Shown: one piece after another, positions 1-8,937 of the stretch
Numbering within the stretch: position 1 is the stretch's first letter
Layout of the letters: every line of letters begins with the position of its first letter
Notes under the pieces: model-generated
What the model was told of the DNA's origin: nothing
Seen by the model: only the letters and a program-made list of their open reading frames with translations
Databases searched by the model: none
Source: Ottowia oryzae
GTDB taxonomy: Bacteria > Pseudomonadota > Gammaproteobacteria > Burkholderiales > Burkholderiaceae_C
Reading direction: 5' to 3'
Length of the DNA stretch: 64,000 bases
Assembly: GCF_003008535.1 (NCBI RefSeq)
Contig: NZ_CP027666.1
Location: forward strand, 3,337,501 to 3,401,500
Translations under genes and position numbers: made by a program

Positions 1-294
1 CAGCGGCTTGACTTGCGCAATGCCCGCGTTGTTGACGATCACGTCAAAGCCGCCCAGGGTTTTCTCGGCGTAGTCGACGGCAGCGAACACCGCGTCGCGG
101 TCGCTCACGTCGGCCACCGTGGTGCACGCCTTCGCGCCCAGCGCCTCGACCTCGCGGGCGACTTCGGCCAGCTTGTCGGCCTTCATGTCCACCAGGCACA
201 GCGCGGCGCCTTCGCGCGCCAGCCGCAGTGCAATGCCGCGCCCAATGCCTTGGCCGGCGCCGGTCACCAGAACCACTTTGTCTTTCAATTTCAT
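1..294 (-). CDS. SDR-family oxidoreductase, N-terminal part (acetoin/diacetyl reductase-like)
   Basis: The reading frame runs off the left edge, so only the first 98 residues are present, starting at an ATG whose complement is 292-294. The N-terminus carries the Rossmann motif TGAGQGIGRG (about residues 11-20) and the NNAG motif (about 88-91) of classical short-chain dehydrogenases, which bind NAD(P) and reduce or oxidise small alcohols and ketones. The start MKLKDKVVLVTGAGQG and the segment DVIVNNAGIAQVKPL resemble diacetyl/acetoin reductases (BudC type), but the substrate-binding half is missing, so the substrate is an inference. The gene is transcribed away from the dehydrogenase at 480, leaving a shared 185-base upstream region. 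Confidence 0.85.
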   Translation of the reverse strand, partial: MKLKDKVVLVTGAGQGIGRGIALRLAREGAALCLVDMKADKLAEVAREVEALGAKACTTVADVSDRDAVFAAVDYAEKTLGGFDVIVNNAGIAQVKPL

Positions 295-479
295 GACAGC
301 TTCCTTGGATGAGAAACAGGAGGGATGAGCCCATCGTCTCGCCGTCGCGGCCAGCGTGTTTTGACCCAGGTCAACTTGGGCGGGATTGCGGCGCACCGCC
401 GGCGCGCGCTGCCCGCCGCGCCGCAACACGCCCCGCCGCCGCCCTGCCCAGCAGCGCCACGGCCGCTAAACTGCGGCGC

Positions 480-1490
480 ATGACCGCTGCCGCACCCACC
501 TCTGCCAAGCCCCGCATCCTGATCTCTCGCGCCATCTTTCCGCAGGTGGTGGACAGGTTGGCCAGCCACTTCGACGTGGAGTCGAACCAGGCCGACGAGC
601 TGTGGTCGCCGCAAGACATCGCGCGCCGCCTACAGGGCAAACAAGGCGCGCTGACCACCGGCAGCGAGCGGGTGGACGCCGCGCTGCTGGCGCAATGCCC
701 GGGCCTGAAGATCTGCGCCAACATGGCCGTGGGCTACAACAACTTCGACCTGCCCGCCATGACGGCCGCCGGCGTGCTGGCCACCAACGCACCGGGCGTG
801 CTGACCGAAACCACCGCCGACATGGGCTTTGCGCTGATGATGGCCACGGCCCGCCGCATCACCGAAGGCGAGCACTACCTGCGCGCGGGCCAATGGGACC
901 GCTGGGCCTACGACATGCTCATCGGGCAAGACGTGCACGGCGCCACGCTGGGCATCATCGGCATGGGCCGCATCGGGCAGGCCATTGCGCGGCGCGGCGC
1001 GCTGGGCTTTGGCATGAAGGTGCTGTACCACAACCGTTCGCGCCTGCCCGAGGCCGACGAGGCCGCCGTGGGCGCGCAGTACGTCAGCAAGCAAGACCTG
1101 CTGCGCCGCGCCGACCACGTGGTGCTGGTGGTGCCCTACAGCGCCGAATCGCACCACACCATTGGCGCGGCCGAGCTGGCGCTGATGAAGCGCAGCGCCA
1201 CGCTGACCAACATCGCGCGCGGCGGCATCGTGGACGACCACGCCCTGGCCCACGCACTGCAAACCGGGCAGATCGCCGCCGCCGGGCTGGACGTGTTCGA
1301 GGGCGAACCCAAGGTCATCCCCGAGCTGCTGGCCTGCACCAACGTGGTGTTGACGCCCCACATCGCCAGCGCCACCGTGCCCACCCGCCTGGCCATGGCC
1401 AACCTGGCCGCCGACAACCTGATCGACTTCCTGCTGCACGGCAAAGCGCTGACGCCGCTGAACCCCGAGGTGCTGGGCCAAGCGGGCTGA
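480..1490 (+). CDS. D-isomer specific 2-hydroxyacid dehydrogenase (glyoxylate/hydroxypyruvate reductase-like)
   Basis: A 336-residue cytosolic protein. The start at 480 (MTAAAPTSAKPRIL) fits the family length; upstream in-frame starts add a low-complexity tail. The family reduces 2-oxoacids such as glyoxylate and hydroxypyruvate with NAD(P)H. The nucleotide-binding motif GMGRIGQA lies near residue 160. The catalytic Arg is in NIARGG (about 247), the Glu in VFEGEP (about 273) and the His in TPHIASAT (about 294), so the triad is intact. The closest type by eye is GhrB/glycerate dehydrogenase; the exact substrate cannot be told. It is followed at once by a strong hairpin with a T run, so it probably forms a single-gene transcript. 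Confidence 0.9.
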   Translation: MTAAAPTSAKPRILISRAIFPQVVDRLASHFDVESNQADELWSPQDIARRLQGKQGALTTGSERVDAALLAQCPGLKICANMAVGYNNFDLPAMTAAGVLATNAPGVLTETTADMGFALMMATARRITEGEHYLRAGQWDRWAYDMLIGQDVHGATLGIIGMGRIGQAIARRGALGFGMKVLYHNRSRLPEADEAAVGAQYVSKQDLLRRADHVVLVVPYSAESHHTIGAAELALMKRSATLTNIARGGIVDDHALAHALQTGQIAAAGLDVFEGEPKVIPELLACTNVVLTPHIASATVPTRLAMANLAADNLIDFLLHGKALTPLNPEVLGQAG

Positions 1491-1514
1491 CGCGGCTGGT
1501 TATTTGAATGAAAT

Positions 1515-1558
1515 GAGCTACCAGCGCCGTACAGACGGGCGCTGGCAGCTCTTTTTTT
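1515..1558 (+). terminator. Rho-independent terminator, also a copy of the dispersed repeat
   Basis: Arms of 14 bases (1515-1528 and 1538-1551) pair with a single A/C mismatch around a 9-base loop and are followed by seven T residues. It lies 25 bases after the dehydrogenase stop codon. On the minus strand the arm contains GAGCTGCCAGCGCC, the core of the dispersed element found throughout the window, so here a repeat copy seems to serve as the terminator. Confidence 0.8.
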
Positions 1559-1787
1559 CATAGTGCCTGGCCAGTGGGCTGCGGCCGCACGGCAAGGCCC
1601 TTGTCCGCCCGCAACGCCCTACCGCGCCCCGGCGGCCATCGCCCACGGCAACCGCGCCCTGTACCCGTCCGCCCAGCTTCGGGCACGGCGTCCACCCCCC
1701 AACGGCTGGCGAATGCCGCCCATAGCCGTCCAGATAGCTTGCGCTGGCGCATGGCGCGCCACACCGCCTCACCCATAATCCAGCGCC

Positions 1788-2165
1788 ATGCGCACCCTGT
1801 ACGCCCGCTCTTGGCTGGCACGCCTTTTTCTGGCGTGGTATGCCCTTACGCTGGGCGCGGCCATGGCGTCGCCGCTGGTGCAGCCGAAGCTGCTCACGCA
1901 GGTGTGCTCGGCCGACGGCGGCATGGTGCTGGTGGTGGTGGATGCCGACGGCGACGTGGTCGCCAGCGGCCCGCACACGCTGGACTGCGCTCTGTGCCTG
2001 GCCACCGCGCTGCCCGCGCCCGAAGCGCCTGCTGCGCCGGCGCCGGCGCCTGTCGCGTTCGACTTCGTGCTGCCGCCGCTGGCGCAGGCGCAGGGCGCGC
2101 TGCGCGCTGGCGCCCCCCTGCCCGCGCGAGGGCCACCGCGCGGCACAGGCGCTGCCACCGCCTGA
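1788..2165 (+). CDS. DUF2946-like small secreted or membrane protein
   Basis: A 125-residue protein with a hydrophobic N-terminal segment (about residues 8-27, ending near AMA) that could be a signal peptide or anchor. The motif HTLDCALC (about 63-70) resembles the conserved His/Cys pattern of DUF2946 proteins, which are often encoded beside TonB-dependent receptors and discussed in connection with copper. The C-terminal third is Ala/Pro-rich. It precedes the receptor gene at 2581 on the same strand, which supports a metal-uptake context. The DUF assignment is by eye; the start is the first ATG before the hydrophobic segment. Confidence 0.55.
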   Translation: MRTLYARSWLARLFLAWYALTLGAAMASPLVQPKLLTQVCSADGGMVLVVVDADGDVVASGPHTLDCALCLATALPAPEAPAAPAPAPVAFDFVLPPLAQAQGALRAGAPLPARGPPRGTGAATA

Positions 2166-2580
2166 CGGGCCAACCGACGCGCCTTGCGCGCAGCGGCATG
2201 GCCGCGGCCCGGCACCTGTGCCAGGGCCGGCAGCGCGAGCGATAGCGCCCCACAAATACCTGATCAAAACCAGCGCCAGCGCAGGCTGTATCAGCGCCAG
2301 CAGCTATGGTTTTTGATGAATCCGCCGCACGGCGGGCGCTGACCCGCTTGCACCGCGTGGGCGCTGCTCGGCTTCAGTCGGTGCGCGCGCGCCAATGCCG
2401 CGCGTCGTTGACGTTCGCCGACGCTGTTAGCCACCCCCAACGCGCAGCCGCGCGCCCAGATCGCCCAGGCCATCCGCTTTGGGCGCGCCTGGGCCCGCGG
2501 GCTGCCCACCCCAAGCCGCACAAGGCCATGCGCCGCGCGGCCCGCCCATTTTTTTGAGTATCTGACGGATTGGACTTTGG
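2166..2580. other. 415-base gap between the DUF2946-like gene and the TonB receptor
   Basis: It holds a diverged copy of the dispersed repeat at about 2258-2317 (CAGCGCCAGCAGCTATGG, read on the minus strand as the TAGCTGCTGGCGCTG type), flanked by short inverted ATCAAAACC / GGTTTTTGAT ends. No Fur-type box or other gene was recognised in the remainder. Confidence 0.5.
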
Positions 2581-4638
2581 ATGAAACCCCCAAGCCTGAC
2601 ACTTTCGCTGGCCCCGGCCGGCCTGCTGGCCAGCGTGGCCAGCGCTTTCATCGGCCCCGTGGCCCACGCACAAACCACCCAAGGCACGCTGGAGCCAGTG
2701 GAAGTGCGCGCCGCACGCTCAACCAACGCGCAGGCGGCAGAGACGCTGGAGCAAGCCCGCCAAGACCTGGCGCGCCGCGCGGGCGCCACGGCCGTGGTCG
2801 ATGCCGCCAGCTTCACCGACGGCCGCGCCGCCACGGCGGTGGACGCGCTGTCGTTCGCGCCGGGGGTGCTGGCGCAAACGCGGCATGGGCAGGACGCCCG
2901 GCTGTCCATCCGCGGCTCGGGCATTCAGCGCGGCTTTTTGATGCGCGGCATCTGGCTGTACCAGGACGGCATTCCGCTGAACCACACCGACGGATCGGCG
3001 GATTTCCAATCCGTGGACCCGCTGGCCACGCAGTACGTGGAGGTGTGGCGCGGCGCCAATGCGCTGGAATACGGTGCCAACGGCCTGGGCGGCGCGGTCA
3101 ACTTCGTGTCGCCCACGGGGCTAACGGCGCCCACCGCCGCGCTGCGCGTGCAGGGCGGATCGTTTGGTCAGCGGCAGGCGCACGCCAACCTGGCTGCGCG
3201 CAGCGGCGTGGTGGACGGCTTTCTAAGCGTCAGCCGCAGCGAGCAAGACGGCTGGCGCCAGCAGTCGGGCTACCGCGCCGACCGCGTGTCAGGCAACGTG
3301 GGCGTGCTGCTGTCGGACAGCCTGGAGCTGCGCGGCTTTGTGTCGTACGTCGATTCGTCGATGCAGATGCCCGGCAGCCTGACGCGCGCCGCCTTCGACG
3401 CCAACCCCCGCCAGGCCGCCCCCAACAACGTGGCGCTGAAGGCCACCAACGACTTCACCCAAACGCGCGGCGCGCTGCGGCTGACGTGGCAGCCCAACGC
3501 CGATGTGCGCTGGACCACCTCGCTCTACGGAGCCGACCGCGACCGCTTTCACGCCATGACGATGGGCATCCTGCAGCAAGGCATGCGCGACAGCGGGCTG
3601 GATTCCAGGCTGACGGCGGAGTTCGGCACGGCCACGCTCACGCGGCGGCTGGTGGCGGGCGTGTCGTTCGCGCGGCTGTCGGGCGACGAATGGCGCTACA
3701 CCAACGTGGCGGGCAGCGCCGGCGCACCCACCGGGCGCACGCAGCTCAAGGCGCGCCAGAACACCGCCTACGCCGAATACACGCACGGGCTGACCGAGCG
3801 CTGGGCCGTGCAGGCGGGCGTGCAGGCCGTGCAGGCCCGCCGCGACCTGGGCAACCTGATGGCGCCCGCCGCCAGCTACGACGCCCGCTTCAGCGGCACG
3901 TCGCCCAAGCTGGGCGTGCTGTACACGCCCTCGGCGCAGTCACAGTGGTTTGCCAACGTCAGCGGCAGCTACGAAGCCCCGCCCTTTGGCGAGCTGGTGT
4001 ACAGCCCCACGCAACCGCTGGCCAGGGCGCAGGGCGCCACCACGGTCGAGCTGGGCTGGCGCGGCCGCACCGATCACTGGAACTGGGACGTGGCGCTGTA
4101 CCGGTCCCGCGTGCGGCGCGAGCTGCTGTCGCTGACCGACGCCACCGGCGCCGCCCTGGGCACGGTGAACGCGGGCCGCACCATCCACCAGGGGCTGGAG
4201 CTGGCAGCCAACGGCAAGCTGGCCGCGCACTGGGCGCTGCGCGCGCAGTACCTCTACAACGATTTCCGCTTTGACAACGACCCGGTGTACGGCAAGCGCC
4301 GCCTGGCCGGCATACCGCCGCACCTGCTGCGCGCCGAGCTGCAATGGCAGCCCACCCCCGCCATCGCCGTGGTGCCGGGGGTGGAATGGCAGCCCTCGCG
4401 CACCTGGGTGGACCACGCCAACACCGTGGCGGCCAAGGGCTTTGCCGTGCTGAACCTCACGCTCAAGGGCGAGCTGGGCGCGGGCTGGAGCTGGTTCGTG
4501 GATGCGCGCAACCTTACCAACCGCCGGTACGCCGCCACCACCGCCGTGCAGGCCAACGCACGCGGCATGGACGGCGCCTACTACTTCCCGGGCGACGCGC
4601 GGGCGGTGTACGTGGGGCTGAACTGGCGCACCCGCTGA
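2581..4638 (+). CDS. TonB-dependent outer-membrane receptor
   Basis: A 685-residue protein with a signal peptide ending near VAHAQ (about residue 31). A TonB plug domain covers roughly residues 60-180 (SIRGSGIQRGFLMRG, then YVEVWRGANALEYGANGLGG), followed by a 22-strand-type beta barrel that ends in YVGLNWRTR. Such receptors import siderophore-iron, other metal chelates or cobalamin across the outer membrane, powered by TonB/ExbBD. The barrel gives no clear substrate, although the adjacent DUF2946-like gene makes a metal plausible. The last residue is Arg, not the usual terminal Phe, which is a little unusual. The start is the ATG at 2581, followed by a good secretion signal. Confidence 0.92.
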   Translation: MKPPSLTLSLAPAGLLASVASAFIGPVAHAQTTQGTLEPVEVRAARSTNAQAAETLEQARQDLARRAGATAVVDAASFTDGRAATAVDALSFAPGVLAQTRHGQDARLSIRGSGIQRGFLMRGIWLYQDGIPLNHTDGSADFQSVDPLATQYVEVWRGANALEYGANGLGGAVNFVSPTGLTAPTAALRVQGGSFGQRQAHANLAARSGVVDGFLSVSRSEQDGWRQQSGYRADRVSGNVGVLLSDSLELRGFVSYVDSSMQMPGSLTRAAFDANPRQAAPNNVALKATNDFTQTRGALRLTWQPNADVRWTTSLYGADRDRFHAMTMGILQQGMRDSGLDSRLTAEFGTATLTRRLVAGVSFARLSGDEWRYTNVAGSAGAPTGRTQLKARQNTAYAEYTHGLTERWAVQAGVQAVQARRDLGNLMAPAASYDARFSGTSPKLGVLYTPSAQSQWFANVSGSYEAPPFGELVYSPTQPLARAQGATTVELGWRGRTDHWNWDVALYRSRVRRELLSLTDATGAALGTVNAGRTIHQGLELAANGKLAAHWALRAQYLYNDFRFDNDPVYGKRRLAGIPPHLLRAELQWQPTPAIAVVPGVEWQPSRTWVDHANTVAAKGFAVLNLTLKGELGAGWSWFVDARNLTNRRYAATTAVQANARGMDGAYYFPGDARAVYVGLNWRTR

Positions 4639-4740
4639 TCCGGCTGCCGCGCGGTGGTTGCAGGCCGCTGCAGCAGCGGCAGCGGCCCTTATCCATCCAA
4701 AAATCCAATCATCTACAACCTAATCAACAAATACAACCTA

Positions 4741-4770
4741 TTGATTTAAAGGCATTTCACTCAATAAAAT
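4741..4770 (+). promoter_or_regulatory. Likely promoter of the YjjJ-like gene in an AT-rich patch
   Basis: TTGATT at 4741-4746 and TAAAAT at 4765-4770 are spaced by 18 bases, a plausible sigma-70 promoter. The surrounding 4690-4795 is far richer in A and T than anything nearby and contains four AATCA cores (about 4707, 4722, 4773 and 4785) in similar contexts, possible operator half-sites for the gene's own N-terminal helix-turn-helix. Confidence 0.5.
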
Positions 4771-4804
4771 CTAATCATGAATCCAATCACACTGCAGCAA
4801 ACCG

Positions 4805-6232
4805 GTGGCAGCGCCTGAAGACCTGGCCACCGCGCTGGCGCGCCAGCCCGCCGCCCCCGCGCAGGACTTGGCCGCGCGCCTGGGCGTCAGCCTGCCCACC
4901 GTGCACCGCCTGCTGCGCGGCGCGGGGGCGCAGGTCGTCACGCTGGGCCGCGCGCGCCGCACCCGCCACGCGTGGCGCCGTGCGCTGCGCGGCTGGCTGG
5001 GCGACTGGCCCGTGTACCGCATCGACGATCAGGGCACGCCGCACGCCTGGAGCACGCTGGCGCTGATCGCCCCGCAAGGCTGCGCCATGCCGCTGGAAGG
5101 CACCGGCTGGCCCGTGCCGCCCGATGAGCCCGGCAACGCCAGCGCAGGCGACGGCTGGTGGCCCGGCCTGCCCTACCCCTTGCAAGACCTGCGGCCGCAG
5201 GGCTACATGGGCCGCCAGTTCGCCCGCGCGGTGCACGAAGCGCTGCAGCTGCCGCCCGACCCGCGCGCCTGGAGCGACGACGACGTGTTGCTGGCCCTGG
5301 CCCGCACCGGCAGCGACACCGTGGGCGACCTGGTCGTGGGCGACGAGGCGCTGCGCCACTGGCAGGCCGGCCGGCTGGACGCCCCCGCGCCGCTGGCCGA
5401 AGCCGAAGTGGCCGCCGCCTACCTGGCGCTGGCCAATCAGGCCGTGGCCGGCGGCGGCGCGGGCAGCAGCGCGGCGGGCGAATTCCCCAAGTTCGCGGCG
5501 CTGCGCGCGCTGCCGCAAGGTGCCGACACCGCCGGGCCCGGCGGCGCGCGCACGCCGCATGTGCTGGTGAAATTTTCAGGCGCAGGCGGCGCCCCGGCCG
5601 AGCAGCGCTGGGCCGATCTGCTGCTGGCCGAGCACCTGGCGCTGCACACCTGCGCCGCGCACCTGGGCGCCCAGGGCGTGGCCGCCGCCCACAGCCGCTG
5701 GCTGCAGGCCGGTGGCCGCGCCTTTCTGGAGGTAGAGCGGTTTGACCGCCACGGCCGCTGGGGCCGCAGCCCGCTGGTCAGCCTGGAGGCCGTCAACGCC
5801 GCATTTCTGGGCCTGCCACACCGCCCCTGGCCCGAGATGCTGGCGCCCCTGGCCCAGGGCGGCTGGCTGGCCGAAGGCACGCTGCACGCCGCCCAGGTGC
5901 TGTGGTGGTTTGGCCGCCTGATCGGCAACACCGACATGCACCTGGGCAACCTGAGCTTTCGCCCGCACAACGGCCAACTGGCGCTGGCCCCCGCCTACGA
6001 CATGCTGCCCATGCGCTACGCGCCGCTGGGCGGCGGCGAAACGCCCGCCATGCCGCTGATCGAACCCGTGCTGCCCCTGCCCGCCGAGCGCCCACAGTGG
6101 CAACCCGCCGCCGCCGCCGCGCTGGCCTTCTGGCAAACGCTGGCGCAGGACCCGCGCGCCAGCAGCGCCATGCGCGCCCAGGCGGGTGCCAATGCACACC
6201 GGCTGGCACAGGCCATCGACATCGCAGGCTGA
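4805..6232 (+). CDS. yjjJ: HipA-family serine/threonine kinase, YjjJ-like (type II toxin family)
   Basis: A 475-residue protein from a GTG start. Residues about 15-45 look like a small helix-turn-helix (LAARLGVSLPTVHRLLRGAG), and the rest matches the HipA kinase fold. Visible motifs are the glycine loop before FPKFAAL (217-233), the ATP-binding Lys in VLVKFS (K256), the catalytic motif NTDMHLGN (375-382, with D377 and N382) and the metal-binding Asp in APAYDM (D399). HipA enzymes phosphorylate translation factors such as GltX and induce dormancy. YjjJ-type members carry their own HTH and lack a separate HipB, as here. The start is uncertain: an ATG at 4777 close to the predicted transcription start is in another frame and stops after 13 codons. 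Confidence 0.85.
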   Translation: MAAPEDLATALARQPAAPAQDLAARLGVSLPTVHRLLRGAGAQVVTLGRARRTRHAWRRALRGWLGDWPVYRIDDQGTPHAWSTLALIAPQGCAMPLEGTGWPVPPDEPGNASAGDGWWPGLPYPLQDLRPQGYMGRQFARAVHEALQLPPDPRAWSDDDVLLALARTGSDTVGDLVVGDEALRHWQAGRLDAPAPLAEAEVAAAYLALANQAVAGGGAGSSAAGEFPKFAALRALPQGADTAGPGGARTPHVLVKFSGAGGAPAEQRWADLLLAEHLALHTCAAHLGAQGVAAAHSRWLQAGGRAFLEVERFDRHGRWGRSPLVSLEAVNAAFLGLPHRPWPEMLAPLAQGGWLAEGTLHAAQVLWWFGRLIGNTDMHLGNLSFRPHNGQLALAPAYDMLPMRYAPLGGGETPAMPLIEPVLPLPAERPQWQPAAAAALAFWQTLAQDPRASSAMRAQAGANAHRLAQAIDIAG

Positions 6233-6389
6233 GCGCCGGGCGCTGCGGCGCCTGCGCAGTCATGGCCGTGCGGCGCCGTAGTCCACAATCCCTGGCATGC
6301 GGGCCACCCGCTTGCGACCGGGCCTGCGGTGCAAGTTGAATAGCCCCTTTGAGCATGCGCGCACTGCGCTGAATCAGCCCCAACAATTC

Positions 6390-6441
6390 ACAACAAAAAC
6401 CGCTTCCACCGCTTACCACACCAGCGCTGGCAGCTATCTAT
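6390..6441 (-). repeat. Dispersed repeat copy upstream of rmuC
   Basis: The minus strand reads ATAGATAGCTGCCAGCGCTG, followed by GTGTGGTAAGCGGTGG. It ends 14 bases before the rmuC start codon, so it probably forms part of the rmuC leader. Confidence 0.7.
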
Positions 6442-6454
6442 TTAGTAGTAATTC

Positions 6455-8083
6455 ATGACCTCCAACCTACCCGACTGGCTTATCTGGCTTGCCCTGGCGG
6501 CACTGCTGCTCAACGCCGTTTTGCTGGTGCTGCTGCTGGTGCGCCGACCGCGCAGGCCCGAAGACGTGGCTTCGCGCGGCGAGGTGCAGCAATTGATCGG
6601 CCAGGCCATTGGCCAAAGCTGCGAACGGCTGGAGCGCGAGCTGCGCCACGAGATTGGCGACAGCGCCCGCGGTGGCCGCCAAGAGCTGGCGCAAACGCTG
6701 GCGGGCTTTCAAGACGCCGTCACCCGCCAGGGCGCCGAAGCTCTGCGCACGCAAAACGCGCAGGTGGATGCACTGGCCACGCAGCTCACGCAGCTGCGCG
6801 GCACGGTGGCCGAGCAAATGTCCGAAACGCGCGGCACCCTGGCCACGCAGCTGACCGAAACACGCGGCACGCTGGGCGACAAGCTGGTCGAGCAGCTCCA
6901 ATCGCTGGGCCTGGGCATGGCGCAGCAGGCCGCCGAAGCCACGCGCACGCAAAACGCGCAGATCGACGCCTTTGCCCAGCAACTGGCCCAGCTGCGCGGC
7001 GGCCTGTCGGAAACGCTGAACCTGCAACTGCAGGCGCTGGGCGAATCCAACGCGCGTCGCATGCAGGAAGTGCGCGCCACGCTGGAGCAGCAACTGGCCG
7101 CCCTGCAAACCAGCAACACCGCCAAGCTGGAGGAAATGCGCAAGACCGTGGACGAAAAACTGCACGCCACGCTAGAGCAGCGCCTGGGCGAAAGCTTCAA
7201 GCAGGTGGCCGAGCGGCTGGAACTGGTGCACCGCGGCCTGGGCGAAATGCAGCGGCTGGCGCAAGACGTGGGCTCGCTCAACCGCGTGCTGACCAACGTC
7301 AAAACCCGCGGCGTGTTTGGCGAAGTGCAGCTGGCCGGCCTGCTGGAGCAGGTGTTTACGCCTGAGCAGTACGCCGCCAACGTCGAAACCGTGCCCGGCA
7401 GCAACGCGCGGGTGGAATTCGCCATCCGCCTGCCCGGCCGCCGCGAAGACGGCAAACCGCTGTGGCTGCCCATCGACGCGAAGTTTCCGCGTGAAGATTA
7501 CGAACGCCTGCTGACCGCGCAAGAGCAGGCCGACCCCGTCGCCGCCGAGCAGGCCGCCAAGGCCATCGAAGCGCGCCTGCGCCTGGAAGCGCGCACCATC
7601 CGCGAAAAGTACATCGCCGCGCCCCACACCACCGACTTTGGCATCCTCTTCGTGCCCACCGAAGGCCTTTACGCCGAAGCCCTGCGCCGCCCCGGCCTGG
7701 TCGAAGCCCTGCAGCGCGACCACCGCATCACCCTGGCCGGCCCCACCACCCTGCTGGCCACCCTCAGCAGCCTGCAAATGGGCTTTCGCACCCTGGCGCT
7801 GGAAAAACGCAGCGCCGAAGTGTGGGAAGTGCTGGGCGCCGTCAAAACCGAATTCAACAAATTCGGCGAATTCGTCGCCAAAGTGCGCGGCCAGGCCGAA
7901 AACGTCGTCAAGACACTGGACCAGGCCCAGACCCGCACCAACATGATGAACCGCGCGCTGAAGAAAGTAGAAGCGCTGCCGGATGAGCAGGCGGGCAAAC
8001 TGTTGCCGCCAGAGGTGGGCCCAGCCGCGGAGGCGGGGCCGGGTGAAGATGAATCGCTGCCGGCTGAGCGGAGGTTGTTGTGA
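6455..8083 (+). CDS. rmuC: DNA recombination protein RmuC
   Basis: A 542-residue protein. One N-terminal membrane segment (about residues 9-29) is followed by a long coiled-coil region with repeated TQLTQLRG and LAQLRG heptads (about 60-250). The conserved RmuC domain comes after it (about 270-500) and contains LPIDAKFPREDYERLL and LAGPTTLLATLSSLQMGFRTLA. RmuC limits DNA inversions at short inverted repeats in E. coli and has a PD-(D/E)XK-like nuclease fold; its biochemical role is not settled. Length and order match the family. The cassette island begins 43 bases after its stop codon. Confidence 0.95.
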   Translation: MTSNLPDWLIWLALAALLLNAVLLVLLLVRRPRRPEDVASRGEVQQLIGQAIGQSCERLERELRHEIGDSARGGRQELAQTLAGFQDAVTRQGAEALRTQNAQVDALATQLTQLRGTVAEQMSETRGTLATQLTETRGTLGDKLVEQLQSLGLGMAQQAAEATRTQNAQIDAFAQQLAQLRGGLSETLNLQLQALGESNARRMQEVRATLEQQLAALQTSNTAKLEEMRKTVDEKLHATLEQRLGESFKQVAERLELVHRGLGEMQRLAQDVGSLNRVLTNVKTRGVFGEVQLAGLLEQVFTPEQYAANVETVPGSNARVEFAIRLPGRREDGKPLWLPIDAKFPREDYERLLTAQEQADPVAAEQAAKAIEARLRLEARTIREKYIAAPHTTDFGILFVPTEGLYAEALRRPGLVEALQRDHRITLAGPTTLLATLSSLQMGFRTLALEKRSAEVWEVLGAVKTEFNKFGEFVAKVRGQAENVVKTLDQAQTRTNMMNRALKKVEALPDEQAGKLLPPEVGPAAEAGPGEDESLPAERRLL

Positions 8084-8137
8084 AGGGTTGCGCAGAAAGT
8101 ACGGCACAACGCCCGGGCAATCCTAGTTAGACCTTAC

Positions 8138-8863
8138 ATGACACTTCAGTACCTACTCCAAGGCGTTGTGCTTCCGGAGCGAGCCCAGCTCTCGCTTGGG
8201 TTTTCCTTGGGTTTTTCGCAAACGACTTCTCACGCCGACAGCGAAGCTCACATAAGCATTATCCTTAATCAAATAGCGGTAACAGTAGAGAGTTCGCATG
8301 AATGGGACATCTTCGATCTGAGGAATGTCGTGCTGAACTTAGTTCGAGGTCAATTGGACGCGATCGGCTACTTGATTGGGCACGCCTATGACCTTGAAAT
8401 CACTCGCGTAATCAATCTCGAACGTTCAATCGATTATGTCTTCGGCATTGATATGCCGTGCATCTCCTGTCGCGGACAGCCAATTGACCTGGCGGCATCC
8501 CTCATTGAACTTCGCGGCAAGCTGACCGGGTTTCGAGGCATCTTCTTGCATCGGTGCTTTGCAGATCTCGTATCGGCCATGAAGAACGCTGAAGACACTG
8601 GATTTTACTGCTACCGTGCATTGGAGTCCTTGCGACATCACTGTGCTGCAGCGCATGACCTATCAAATAACAGTAAGAAGGCCCAGTGGGAGAAATTTCG
8701 CCAAGTGGCTAGCACAGACCGGGAATCTATTGAGCACATCAAGGCCGCGGCGGACCCAGCGAGGCATGGCGAGGCAGTAGGCATCACTGGTGAGAGGCGC
8801 GCTAAACTACTGACCGCAACATGGAATATCGTCGATTCATACCTCGCTCAGGTGGTAGGGTAA
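8138..8863 (+). CDS. Hypothetical protein of the first gene cassette
   Basis: A 241-residue protein that I do not recognise. It begins six bases after the GTTAGAC core and ends one base before the attC-like site, the compact arrangement expected of a cassette gene. No signal peptide or membrane segment is seen. A CISC motif lies near residue 109, and the C-terminal half is helical and charged, with RALESLRHHCAAAHDLSNNS and a DPARHGEAVG stretch. Codon use is unlike the neighbours, with many A/T-ending codons, in line with transfer. Integron cassettes frequently carry defence, toxin or enzyme genes, but nothing here decides between these. Confidence 0.7.
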   Translation: MTLQYLLQGVVLPERAQLSLGFSLGFSQTTSHADSEAHISIILNQIAVTVESSHEWDIFDLRNVVLNLVRGQLDAIGYLIGHAYDLEITRVINLERSIDYVFGIDMPCISCRGQPIDLAASLIELRGKLTGFRGIFLHRCFADLVSAMKNAEDTGFYCYRALESLRHHCAAAHDLSNNSKKAQWEKFRQVASTDRESIEHIKAAADPARHGEAVGITGERRAKLLTATWNIVDSYLAQVVG

Positions 8864-8864
8864 G

Positions 8865-8926
8865 GTTTAACAAATCATTCAAGCCAACGCCGCTTCACGG
8901 CACAGTTTAATTCAGGAATTTTTACT
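8865..8926 (+). repeat. attC-like recombination site 1
   Basis: The left core GTTTAAC (8865-8871) fits RYYYAAC. After a 5-base spacer, ATTCAAGC (8877-8884) pairs with GTTTAAT (8905-8911) leaving C8880 unpaired, like the extrahelical base of attC sites. An inner GCCG/CGGC hairpin (8889-8892 and 8898-8901) completes the fold. The wording CAAGCCAACGCCGCTTCACG closely follows the classical aadA-cassette attC. The right core, expected after a 5-base spacer, is degenerate (ATTTTTA). Confidence 0.7.
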
Positions 8927-8937
8927 CAGGACACCTC

